Of a stretch of 64,000 nt of DNA, positions 51,883 through 60,844 are shown piece after piece (position 1 is the first letter of the stretch; each line of letters begins with the position of its first letter). Below the pieces are notes generated by a model. It saw nothing but the letters and a program-made list of their open reading frames with translations, searched no databases and was not told the DNA's origin. The stretch lies in NCBI GenBank assembly GCA_050043005.1, contig JBHJIZ010000002.1:1-64000 (forward strand). The letters are read 5' to 3'. Source of the stretch: Thermohalobaculum sp050043005 (GTDB taxonomy: Bacteria; Pseudomonadota; Alphaproteobacteria; Rhodobacterales; Rhodobacteraceae). Made by a program: the position numbers and the translations under genes.

Positions 51883-54752
51883 TGTGATACCTTTGCCGCC
51901 TGCGTGAGGAAACCGATGTCGACGGCCCGATCAACCCAGTATTGCGCACGGTCGGCATCGGCTTCGACGCCAAATCCGGTTGCATAGAATACCGAAAGCC
52001 TGTGCATCGCCTCGCCGCTGCCGGTCTCTGCTGCGCGCGTCAACCAATCGACCGCCGCCTCGGGGGTCGCACTCTCTCCGATCCCGACAATGTGAAGGTT
52101 CGCCAGTTCGATCATCGCCTTGCGATTGCCCGCCTCACCGGCCTGTTCCAGCAGACTGATGGCACGGCTCTGATCAATCTCGCCCGCCAGACCGCTCAGA
52201 TAAAGCCGCGCAAGTTCACGCATCGCGTTGCTGTTCCGCGCCTCGGCGGCGGCGGCGAGATCGATGATCGCACCACGGGTGTCTTGTTCGACATCAATTC
52301 CCGTAATCCGCGCCATCCCGCGACGGTACAGCGCTTCAGGGTGCCCCGCCTGTGCGGCGCGATCCAGCCAAAGTGCGGCTGCTTGTTCATCAGCAAGCTT
52401 CCCTTCCGAGTAGACATCGGAGAGTTCAAACATCGCGGCGGCGGAACCGCGTTCAGCCGCATCTTCAACCAGCGAGAGTGCAATCTCGATCTGCTCCGGC
52501 GACGTTGCCGCATCAAACGCCGCGCGACCGAGCCGACGCGACGAGTCCGCATCCAGCGTGAAGGCTGTCGTCACAAAATTGACCCAGTCGAACGCCTCAC
52601 CGATCCGATCAGGTCCGCCGACGCCCACCGCAAACGCTTCGGCCAGAGCAATCCCCTCGGATCTTGAGCAGGGCTGCGTAGCGATCGCCTCGTCCAGCAG
52701 AGCACGGGCTACCTGTTGGTCCGCGTCGACCCCCTGCCCTTTGTCAAAAAGCAGTTCTGCCTTGTCCGTTCGACTCAGACGATCGCCAGCCTGAATCCCA
52801 CGATCAAGAAGCTCTAGCGCTTTGGCGCGGTCTCCACTCTTCAAAGCCTGTCGCGCCATTGCACGCCATGCGGATGGAACTCCCGCTTCCGCCGCTTCGG
52901 CGGTCAGGCGAACACGTTCTTCCGCATCCAGAGACTTCGAGCCACCCGCGTCAACGCGCCCAAGCGCGAGTTTCGCAGATGCGTTTCCAAGGCGGGCCGC
53001 TTCTTCAAGCATTTCGAATGCCTCAGTCGGGTCACCAGAGAGCGGGCCATCTCCCAAAATCGCGTAAGCCATGGCGGTCAAACCTTCGGCCCGCTCCTCG
53101 TCACTGCCGGACGTCAGGGCAAGCGTCCGCCAGCGATCCACGCTCTTCGGATCCGGCTCATCTCCCGAAGCGTAGGTCTCTGCGAGTGCGATCATTGCTT
53201 CGCGGCTCCCCGAGACCGCAGCACGCAAGAGCAGCAATCGGCGTTCTGCCGCATCTTCCGCGCCCCCTGCATCAAGCTTGCGTTTCGCCAGAGCCAGCAT
53301 CGCCTGCGGTGCACCCTGTGCGGCAGCGCGATCGAGCCAACGTTCCGCTACGGAAATGTTTTGTTCGGTACCAATGCCGCAACGGTACAATCGTTCTATC
53401 GCCGAGTAGGATGCTGTATCGCCACGACCGGCAGCTTGCCGGAACAACCGCAACGCCTGCGCGGCATTGCTCTCGACACCATCGCCCGCCAGGTGAGCGT
53501 CAGCGAGGAAGCGCATCGCTGACACGCTGCCCTCCTCCATGGCTTCACGGTAGAAACGGGTCGACAATTCAGGGTCGCGCGGCACATCTCCACCACGTGA
53601 ATAGGCCTTGGCGAGCGCGCTCAGAACGCCCAGGCGCTTCGGGTCATTTTGGTAGGCGGTTTCGAACCACCCAAGCGACTTCTTCGCATCAGGGCCGTCT
53701 GTGGGGAGAACCGGCAGATCGCCCGCCCAGAACTCACCAAGGCGCTGCATCGCCTTGATCGATCCGCTTTCAGCCGCACGCTCCAACCACGTCAAGGCCT
53801 GCGCGGGGTCCGCGGTCACACCTTCACCCGACGAGTACAACCGGCCGATTTCAAAAGTGGCTTCGAAGGAACCTGCCTCTGACGCCGATTGATACCACTC
53901 AATCGCCCGCGCCATGTTCAGATCCACGCCGACGCCACCCGCATAGCGATCGGCAACCTCAGCCATTGCCCGGACTTCCCCAGCTTTGGCAGAGGCAAGA
54001 TACCAGGCACTTGCAACTTCCTGATCCTGTTGAATCGAGTGACCGCGATCATAGACGCGCGCAATGGCCAACAGCGCGCCGCATCTGCCGGTGCTCGCCT
54101 GACCGAGCATCTCGATCAGCCCCAACCGCGCCATTTGCTGTGCTGCTCCAGGGTTCGGTGCCGCAACCAGGCCATCGGCATACAGCCTTGCAAGTGCGAA
54201 AGCCGCATTCGGCTGTTGCTGAACGGCTGCGATCCGGTAGAACCGCGCCGCGCGCTCGTAATCCTGCTCGACTCCCCTGCCGGATTCATACAGCGACGCA
54301 AGCTCAGCGGCGGCAGCACCCAATCCGGACGACGCAGCTTCTTGAAACAATGATGCAGCTTGGCGGGCCTCGGTCGGCGATGGATCCGCTGCCATGATGA
54401 GCTTAGCGACCTGATACGTCGCACGCGCCCGGTCTCGGCCCGTGGCGGTATCCGCGACGTAGAGATAAAGACGTTTAGCGAGCTCGAGATCCTGCGATGC
54501 GTTCGCTGAACCATGCCGATAAAGGTCGGCGATCTGAAGAACCTGATCCGTCGGCAGGGACAATGCGTCGCCGGTCCACGCCGTCAGGCCCGCAGGATCC
54601 GCTGTGATCCCGGACTCGCGCCGACAAAGCTGCGCGAAATCCATATCTGGTGGCATGACGCGCAAATCCGCCGTTTGCGCAAGCGCTACGCCGGGCAGAC
54701 ACACCAGCCCGAGAGCAGCGGAGAGCGCGAGTGAGATCGAAAAGCGCATCAT
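51879..54752 (-). CDS. Large Sel1-repeat periplasmic protein (second copy)
   Basis: 957 residues; Sec signal peptide (SLALSAALGLVCLPGVALA, cleavage about 25), no lipobox. Nearly all of the rest is Sel1-like repeats, for example AARFYRIAAVQQQPNAAFALARLYADGLV and AIEWYQSASEAGSFEATFEIGRLYSSGEGV, giving a long superhelix roughly twice AlgK. Starts 16 bases after algF and overlaps the AlgL-type gene by four bases. Probably a scaffold for the trans-periplasmic polysaccharide complex; partner proteins cannot be read from sequence. Confidence 0.82.
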   Translation of the reverse strand: MMRFSISLALSAALGLVCLPGVALAQTADLRVMPPDMDFAQLCRRESGITADPAGLTAWTGDALSLPTDQVLQIADLYRHGSANASQDLELAKRLYLYVADTATGRDRARATYQVAKLIMAADPSPTEARQAASLFQEAASSGLGAAAAELASLYESGRGVEQDYERAARFYRIAAVQQQPNAAFALARLYADGLVAAPNPGAAQQMARLGLIEMLGQASTGRCGALLAIARVYDRGHSIQQDQEVASAWYLASAKAGEVRAMAEVADRYAGGVGVDLNMARAIEWYQSASEAGSFEATFEIGRLYSSGEGVTADPAQALTWLERAAESGSIKAMQRLGEFWAGDLPVLPTDGPDAKKSLGWFETAYQNDPKRLGVLSALAKAYSRGGDVPRDPELSTRFYREAMEEGSVSAMRFLADAHLAGDGVESNAAQALRLFRQAAGRGDTASYSAIERLYRCGIGTEQNISVAERWLDRAAAQGAPQAMLALAKRKLDAGGAEDAAERRLLLLRAAVSGSREAMIALAETYASGDEPDPKSVDRWRTLALTSGSDEERAEGLTAMAYAILGDGPLSGDPTEAFEMLEEAARLGNASAKLALGRVDAGGSKSLDAEERVRLTAEAAEAGVPSAWRAMARQALKSGDRAKALELLDRGIQAGDRLSRTDKAELLFDKGQGVDADQQVARALLDEAIATQPCSRSEGIALAEAFAVGVGGPDRIGEAFDWVNFVTTAFTLDADSSRRLGRAAFDAATSPEQIEIALSLVEDAAERGSAAAMFELSDVYSEGKLADEQAAALWLDRAAQAGHPEALYRRGMARITGIDVEQDTRGAIIDLAAAAEARNSNAMRELARLYLSGLAGEIDQSRAISLLEQAGEAGNRKAMIELANLHIVGIGESATPEAAVDWLTRAAETGSGEAMHRLSVFYATGFGVEADADRAQYWVDRAVDIGFLTQAAKVSQ

Positions 54753-54767
54753 TGGATCCTCGCCTCC

Positions 54768-55439
54768 TTAAACAGTTTCGTTCTCTGCGCTCTCGGCCGT
54801 GTAAGCGCCTGCTGCCCCTGCAACCACGAACGAGAAATGCGAGCGACGTTGCAGTTTGATCTTCGGAAACCGGGTGATTTCAACGCCGTCTGCCGAGACG
54901 GCGAGATCGACAGTTATTGCGTTCACCGCCCGCGTCTTATGCTTCATCGGCGCGAGACCCTGGATAATAGGGATCTCCTTGTCCTTCGATGGCACGAACA
55001 ATCGCGCAGGCGAGGCGCTTAGATTGTAGAGCATCAGTCCGCACTTTCGGGCGTCGCTGATGATCTCGTCTTCGAACAGGACGTATCCGGGCGCCTCCGG
55101 AACAAGAGCTAACGAGTAACTCGATCCAGGCGCCAATTCGAGGTCGAGCGACAGATCGCCCGCGCGCATTGGCCAGGTTCCACCCTTCAGCACTCGGTAG
55201 GGGCTGATTTGACCTTCCGTGCCAGCCTCGAAGCTTGCTGGCCCGACCTGGACCTTACCCTCGGCATGGGTTGATAGCACCCGAAGAAATACCGAATCCG
55301 GTGGTGGAACCGGATCGTAAAGCTCGGCGTCCTGATTGGCCCACACCGTGCCGCCGAATGGCGCTGCGGCGACGGTTGCGCCCATGCCGCACAATACCTG
55401 GCGGCGCGACAGTTCAAAGCGTATCGGTTTCGTCGACAT
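54768..55439 (-). CDS. algF: Alginate O-acetyltransferase complex protein AlgF-like
   Basis: 223 residues. After the signal, LYDPVPPPDSVFLRVLS corresponds to the LYxPxxPxxSxFVRV opening of AlgF, and the two beta-domain layout with YSLALVPE and FEDEIISDARKCGLMLYNLS also fits. AlgF is needed for acetylation of alginate together with AlgI/AlgJ/AlgX. Unusually the leader reads LSRRQVLCGMGATVAAAPFGG, a twin-arginine (Tat) type signal rather than the usual Sec signal. Six bases separate it from algX. Confidence 0.8.
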   Translation of the reverse strand: MSTKPIRFELSRRQVLCGMGATVAAAPFGGTVWANQDAELYDPVPPPDSVFLRVLSTHAEGKVQVGPASFEAGTEGQISPYRVLKGGTWPMRAGDLSLDLELAPGSSYSLALVPEAPGYVLFEDEIISDARKCGLMLYNLSASPARLFVPSKDKEIPIIQGLAPMKHKTRAVNAITVDLAVSADGVEITRFPKIKLQRRSHFSFVVAGAAGAYTAESAENETV

Positions 55440-55445
55440 GTCGTT

Positions 55446-56789
55446 TCACCCGGCTTGCTGATGAGGTTTCGTGCGACAGATCCGCAGATCGGCAGCGATC
55501 GGATGGGACGTCTCTGCCGACACGCGCACACCGGTCACGGACGCCGCAATATCCGGAGAGAATTCGAGAAAGAACTTGCCTTCATGATCAAACCGGCCGC
55601 TCCGGTCGATTGGCACGGACTCGAAATCCCCGTCCTCGTACGCGACATCAATCTGCACCGCAGTCTGTGTGGCATCGTCCAGCGATACGTACACGTAGCT
55701 TCCGATGCCCGAGACCTGCTGCGCCGGATCGATCTTGGCTTCGAGCGGCTCAGTGATGTCACCTGACGCAGCAGCAACCGCGTCATCCGGTGCGCATGCG
55801 CCGATGGCGGCTGCCAGGATCTGGCGGAACTCGAGCAACGACCCGCTGACATCGTAGTAGCCAGGAAGCTCCCAAACGATAGCGTCGGGCGGTGCTTCGG
55901 CAAAGACCTTCGACGAGAAGTAAGAAATCGGGCTGTTGGCGAACCCACCACCCGAGATCGCATGGTTTGCAACGGTGACGCCCAGTTCTTCAGACAGGAA
56001 ACCGTCGAAATTGAAGATCCTGACATCGCTGAAACTGGTTCCGAGAAGAACGATCTCTGCACCGTCGGAGGGATCATCGAAAAGGCCGAGATCCTCGGCG
56101 TTTGATGCCTGTTGAGCGGTCTCATAGGCCGTGAACGTCTCTGCCGGAATGACATCGCTGCAGAACCGGGAAATGACTCGCGCCATCCCACCCTTCAGTT
56201 CTTGCGCGGCCGTGCTTTGTGTTTCGATCTGGAAGCTGTCGAGGCCCGCAAGCGTGTCATCCGCTCTCAGTTCCCTAGCGACCGCAATGGCGGTCTGCCT
56301 TGCCCCATCCGGCGTCCAATGGTGATCCCGCTTAAAGAAAAACGGGACGCTCAGATCACTTGCGGAGGCCAGCAGGTTCGGAGCGTGCGCTCCGGTGGCT
56401 GCGACGCGCTTGAGAAAGTCGTCGTAAAGCTCGCGACCTTCGCTCGGGGTCAGGATCGGTTTGTAAGCGGCACTGTCGGGCACATGCTCGTATTCGACCA
56501 GACCGCGCGGCGGCACCATCGCGAACACGAGGCGCGTGCCCTTTTCATCGAGAGTCGTGTGAAGACGTCTGATGTAATCCTGGGCTTCCGCACCAAGATA
56601 GAAGCGCCACGTCAGGTCCGCCGCAGTCCGGAAGAACCATCCATCGTTCCCCTGTACAATGCGGCCGTATTCTTCGGTGGGTTGCTCACCGTCTTGCAAC
56701 TGGGCGCACTCATAGGCGGCTGCGGGCCCAGCGAACAGGACACAGAGCCCTGCAAGCAGCTTGGTCTTCAGATCTCCGAGCATTGCCAA
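55446..56789 (-). CDS. algX: Alginate O-acetyltransferase AlgX-like (SGNH-type)
   Basis: 447 residues with a Sec signal (KLLAGLCVLFAGPAAA). The AlgX/AlgJ catalytic set is recognisable: Asp155/His157 in KRDHHWTPDGA and the nucleophile Ser252 in GTSFSD; NDGWFF near the N-terminus and KGTRLVFAMVPPRG are also family marks. The region after about 340 is a beta-rich carbohydrate-binding domain as in AlgX, which AlgJ lacks. It adds acetyl groups to the polymer in the periplasm. TTG 56789 is spaced better from AAGGAG than ATG 56783. Lies 21 bases after the first Sel1 gene. Confidence 0.85.
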   Translation of the reverse strand: MAMLGDLKTKLLAGLCVLFAGPAAAYECAQLQDGEQPTEEYGRIVQGNDGWFFRTAADLTWRFYLGAEAQDYIRRLHTTLDEKGTRLVFAMVPPRGLVEYEHVPDSAAYKPILTPSEGRELYDDFLKRVAATGAHAPNLLASASDLSVPFFFKRDHHWTPDGARQTAIAVARELRADDTLAGLDSFQIETQSTAAQELKGGMARVISRFCSDVIPAETFTAYETAQQASNAEDLGLFDDPSDGAEIVLLGTSFSDVRIFNFDGFLSEELGVTVANHAISGGGFANSPISYFSSKVFAEAPPDAIVWELPGYYDVSGSLLEFRQILAAAIGACAPDDAVAAASGDITEPLEAKIDPAQQVSGIGSYVYVSLDDATQTAVQIDVAYEDGDFESVPIDRSGRFDHEGKFFLEFSPDIAASVTGVRVSAETSHPIAADLRICRTKPHQQAG

Positions 56790-56810
56790 AACAGTTGTCT
56801 CCTTACGCCG

Positions 56811-59717
56811 TCAGTTGGTCTGGGCACGATCTGCGAGATAGGTTGCGGCACGCGCCTCCCCGAGTTCGGCTGCATCGCGCAACAGCTCCAAGGCCCGTGG
56901 CTCATTTGCTTCGATGCCGTGTCCATCTATCAGCGCCATCGCGAGCAGGAACTTTGCGTCGCTCGACCCGGACTCACTGGCGCGTTCGAGCCAGAAAGCA
57001 GACGCAACCGGATCCTCCGGGACCACGAACCCGTTGCGATAGGCGAGCGCGAGTTCCAGCATCGCGCCGACCTCGCCAAGGTTTGCCGCGCGTTCGAACC
57101 ACGCGATCCCTTCGTCGGGGCGCGGCTGCAATCCATTGCCGGACAGCAGGAACCGGCCAACCTCGCGCATCGCATGGCGCGATCCCTTGTTCGCGGCGTC
57201 ACGGAAGAACTGAAAAGCCCGTTCCTGATCTACCGCCGCGCCAAACCCGGATGCATAGATGCGTCCAAGCTCCACAAGCGCAGTTGTCGAGCCCGAAGCA
57301 GCCGCACGCTGATACCATGGCACCGCTTGGGTGGGGTCCTGAGATGTGCCCAAACCTGTCTGCCAAGCCCTCGCCATAAGCTCCATCGCGCGCAGGCTGC
57401 CCAGTTGCGCGGCGCGTTCGAAGTAGGAAAATCCGGTACGCGTGTCGCGCTCGACGCCAACACCATCTGTGAAAGCTCGACCAATTGCGATCAGAGCCGC
57501 AGTGTTTTGTGACCCTGATGAAACGGCCTTGTTCAACCACTGGAACGCTTGACCTCGATCCTGCGGGACGCCTTTGCCATCGCTGTAGGCTTTCCCAACT
57601 TCCACCATGGCCGTCACACTGCCGTTCTCCGCTGCACGACGATACCAATGAAGCGCTTCGGACGGGTCGGCGGGAAGTGTCTCGCCGCGGTCATACGCAC
57701 GGGCCAACGTCATCATCGAGCGGACGTTCCCGACCTCCGCACCGCGTTTCAACAGCTCCAAACCTCTGGCAATGCTTTCGTCATCGCTCGCACTGGACAG
57801 ATAACCACGTCCGATGATCTCAAGCGTCCTCGGGTCGGCGACACCTTTCGCGTCGGCGCGACGCAACCAGTCATTGGCGCGCTCGATGTTCGGCTGAACT
57901 CCGATCCCCAATGTGTAGGCACGGGCGAGTTCCACCATCGAGTAAACACTTCCACGCTCCGCCGCCTCTTCAAAGATCTCGACCGCTTCGTCAGCCTCAT
58001 CGGACGACAGGTATAACCGAGCGAGCGAAACCAACGACGATGTCCGCCCCGCATCGGCTGATCGACGCAACAACTCTCGCGCGAGGTCCAGTCGCGGCTC
58101 GCCCAAGGCATCGCTCGACAAGACATCCGCCAGCTCTGCCATTGCGGACGCGTTGCCTTGATCAGCGGCGGTTTGCAGGAGTTGCACCGACCGGTTCAGC
58201 ACGGCGTCATTTGCCTGGTCGGCGCCCCCGGCCCGCGCGATCAGCGCACGGCCGAGCTTTGTCATCGATGACACGTGCCCGCGCGCAGCCGCCGTCTCCC
58301 AAAGGCCGATGGCCTCATCAAGTGTCTCCAGCGGAGCGTCATCGGTGTAGAGCACGCTCGCCATCCGATCCATTGCGGACAGCGAACCAGTCTGCACAGC
58401 TATCCGGTAGTAATTCAACGCGCGAGCGACATCGCGATCGCCGGTCAAGGTGCGCGCGTAGTAGTCTCCTATCGCCAGCAGTGCCGACCCGCGACCAGCG
58501 TCCCCGGCCTCTTCCAGAAGCGCAAGCGCTCTCGGCGCTTCGTCCGGTCTGCCATGGATCAGGAGGAATGCGCCCAGCCCGTGTTTGGCGGCAGCGTCGC
58601 CGTCTTTCACGGCGCGCTCGTACCAACGTCGCGCCAGTTCAGGGTCTGGGATTAGTCCGTCTTCCGGGTCATAAGCCGCTGCCAGCTTCAGGGCATCGCC
58701 AGCGCCCGAATGAAAGTTATCGCGTGCACGCTCCACCAGAACGCTGGCTGCTTCCGTCTCGCCACTCAACTGCAAACGACGAGCTTGGAACATCAATGCC
58801 GGAATATGATCAACGGCGATGGCCAGCTCGAGCCATGTCCCTGCGGCGGCATCGCTGATCACATCAAAGCCTGAGTTCTCGTGCAGCTCGACCATCGCCA
58901 TGGCACCGGATGGGCTTCCCTCCTGCGCCGCGCGTTCGAACCACCGAGCAGCCGCCAGAAAGTCACCCGCCTGCACCGCCGCATCACCCAGGGTCAAATT
59001 TGACCCGACATGTCCGCTCAGCGCAGCACGTTCAAGCACCGCGTTGCCATCAGCGAATTCGCCTTCCTCCGTGAGCATTTCGGCCAGATCGGCCATGGCA
59101 CTGAGTTCACCGGATTCTACACTCGCCTGAAGCAAGGCGCGGCCGCGGCGTTCATATTCGGCGGCTTCTCCCGGTATGTGTCCGAGAGTGATAGCCCTAG
59201 ACAGGATCAATGAGGCTTCTGAATCCCGTTGATCGACTGCGAACTTCAGCAGCACCTGCGCGCGGGCACGGGCACCCGCCTCATCTTTCGTAAGAAGCTG
59301 CTTTGCTTGCTCTCGCACTGCGGGCGGATATCCAAGCGCGACAGACCGGCCTAGAAAGACCTGCGCAGCATCGGGATCTGGCGCGAGCAGATGCGCTTCG
59401 AATGCGGCCTTTGCCTGGTGCGACCCGTGTAATTGGCTTGCGGCCCGATACGCGTCGTATGCACGGTCGAGGCGCTTGCGGCGCAGCGGCGGTGCCTCGC
59501 GTAAGCCGACACGCCAGAGCTTGGCCGCATCCATCAGAGTCAGTGGATCCCGCCTCTCGACCTCGGCCGACAGCATTTGCATCGCGCCTTGGACGTCACC
59601 GTCAGCTGCGCGCGCATCGATCGCCGCGACGGTTGCGGTCTTGAATTCGCTCGCGCCCGCGCTCGAGAGCATCAGAAAGCCGAGGACAATCGTCGATATG
59701 GACAGAGTCCGCATCAT
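56811..59717 (-). CDS. Large Sel1-repeat periplasmic protein (first copy)
   Basis: 968 residues; signal peptide (SISTIVLGFLMLSSAGASE). About two dozen Sel1-like repeats follow, the C-terminal ones being near-canonical, such as ALHWYRRAAENGSVTAMVEVGKAYSDGKGV and AVPWYQRAAASGSTTALVELGRIYASGFG. ATG 59717 overlaps the AlgL-type stop by four bases (ATGA). Position between AlgL and AlgX, where alginate loci place scaffold functions, supports an AlgK-like role, though it is twice as long and lacks a lipobox. Confidence 0.83.
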   Translation of the reverse strand: MMRTLSISTIVLGFLMLSSAGASEFKTATVAAIDARAADGDVQGAMQMLSAEVERRDPLTLMDAAKLWRVGLREAPPLRRKRLDRAYDAYRAASQLHGSHQAKAAFEAHLLAPDPDAAQVFLGRSVALGYPPAVREQAKQLLTKDEAGARARAQVLLKFAVDQRDSEASLILSRAITLGHIPGEAAEYERRGRALLQASVESGELSAMADLAEMLTEEGEFADGNAVLERAALSGHVGSNLTLGDAAVQAGDFLAAARWFERAAQEGSPSGAMAMVELHENSGFDVISDAAAGTWLELAIAVDHIPALMFQARRLQLSGETEAASVLVERARDNFHSGAGDALKLAAAYDPEDGLIPDPELARRWYERAVKDGDAAAKHGLGAFLLIHGRPDEAPRALALLEEAGDAGRGSALLAIGDYYARTLTGDRDVARALNYYRIAVQTGSLSAMDRMASVLYTDDAPLETLDEAIGLWETAAARGHVSSMTKLGRALIARAGGADQANDAVLNRSVQLLQTAADQGNASAMAELADVLSSDALGEPRLDLARELLRRSADAGRTSSLVSLARLYLSSDEADEAVEIFEEAAERGSVYSMVELARAYTLGIGVQPNIERANDWLRRADAKGVADPRTLEIIGRGYLSSASDDESIARGLELLKRGAEVGNVRSMMTLARAYDRGETLPADPSEALHWYRRAAENGSVTAMVEVGKAYSDGKGVPQDRGQAFQWLNKAVSSGSQNTAALIAIGRAFTDGVGVERDTRTGFSYFERAAQLGSLRAMELMARAWQTGLGTSQDPTQAVPWYQRAAASGSTTALVELGRIYASGFGAAVDQERAFQFFRDAANKGSRHAMREVGRFLLSGNGLQPRPDEGIAWFERAANLGEVGAMLELALAYRNGFVVPEDPVASAFWLERASESGSSDAKFLLAMALIDGHGIEANEPRALELLRDAAELGEARAATYLADRAQTN

Positions 59718-60844
59718 TGCGTCACCGCCGCCGGAACATCGGACGGATCAGTAGCGCGGTCGGGATTCCATGCAAAGCATGTCACTGCCCCACCGGAGAA
59801 ATCATCTATCAACGGACGCTCGTCGACCGCATATAGATCCAGCAAGGACCGCAATCGAGCACGAACAGTGGCATCGTCTGTCATCGAAACAGCGCGCTCA
59901 ACCCAGGCAAGATAATGACGCCCATGGCCGCGCTGGTCGAGGAAACCGAGATCCTGGCGTTTGTAATCTTGGGAGGGCCCCGGAATGTAGTTCTCTGCCG
60001 CGTAGTGCTTCACCAAGCGCGGCCACCGCACACTGTCGGTAAAGTACGTCAACGTCCGTTCCCAAGCATCCGAAAGCTCTGGATTCTGAAGGGGTTGTCG
60101 CCCAGCATATCTCAGCGCGGCCAGGATCGTCGTCAGGCTTGCCAGGGATTGTCGATGGTACCAGATCGCGCGGGCGCCGCGGCGTGCCTCTAGCGGGAAA
60201 GATCCATCGGGCCGCATCTGCTCCAGCAAAGCGGTTTGCAACCGGGCCTCGCCCTTGTCGAGCAAGGCAGTATCATCGACGATCGCGCCCCAACTCGCCA
60301 GAACCGAGTCCGTAAGGTAGCGATGATTGTTCCGGTCCACATCACCGTCGAACGTGTGATCAATCTTGCGGACCAGAGCATCAAGCCAGGTCCGGATCAG
60401 CTCTGACTGAGCAGGCTCTAGCGCGCGCTCGGCCACGAGATACGATGTGGTCAACGGCAGTAGCGCACGCTTCAACGCGAAATGGGCGTCATGCGTATCT
60501 TCGGTCGACATCAAGGCATCAGCGCGTGCCCAGGTCTCAAGCGCCCCGACGAGCGCGTCACGCGACGCCTTATCGTCCGCCAAAGCACGACCGGTCAAAA
60601 CCATGACTTGCCAGACAAAAGGCTCGATCGAATTGTCCGACCCATAACCGCGCGTCGATTTCAGACCAGCGACCGGCAGCATCTGGGTCGCTTCCAGCGC
60701 GATATCTTGCGCCAAACACGATTGGCGCGCACTTGCAAATTCGGGTTTGAGAAGTTCAGCCTTACGACTCGAGACATCGAACGGCATCGCAGACGCTGTT
60801 CCTGCGACACAGAGCATAGCCGTTATGGTGGCGGCCCGGATCAC
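59714..60844 (-). CDS. Alginate-lyase-family protein (AlgL-like, first copy)
   Basis: 376 residues; Sec signal (AATITAMLCVAGTASA). PL5-like active-site motifs: RNNHRYLTDS with Asn172-Asn173-His174 and Tyr176, and LEARRGARAIWYHRQSLASL with the Arg and Tyr-His pair (about 229-230). The first motif is closer to AlgL than that of the second copy (NNH rather than NANH). GTG 60844 overlaps the stop of the epimerase gene (GTGA). Expected in the periplasm. Two lyase paralogues in one locus suggest different substrate blocks or one non-catalytic role. Confidence 0.85.
   Translation of the reverse strand: MIRAATITAMLCVAGTASAMPFDVSSRKAELLKPEFASARQSCLAQDIALEATQMLPVAGLKSTRGYGSDNSIEPFVWQVMVLTGRALADDKASRDALVGALETWARADALMSTEDTHDAHFALKRALLPLTTSYLVAERALEPAQSELIRTWLDALVRKIDHTFDGDVDRNNHRYLTDSVLASWGAIVDDTALLDKGEARLQTALLEQMRPDGSFPLEARRGARAIWYHRQSLASLTTILAALRYAGRQPLQNPELSDAWERTLTYFTDSVRWPRLVKHYAAENYIPGPSQDYKRQDLGFLDQRGHGRHYLAWVERAVSMTDDATVRARLRSLLDLYAVDERPLIDDFSGGAVTCFAWNPDRATDPSDVPAAVTQ

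Noticed and set aside
56112..57512. 466-codon plus-strand open frame spanning algX and the Sel1 gene
   Set aside because: Crosses two genes with strong motifs on the other strand and shows no family features.
48609..59717. Tandem short repeats that could suggest a CRISPR array or satellite DNA
   Set aside because: Periodicity is about 108 bases, in frame and degenerate at the DNA level; it comes from Sel1 protein repeats.
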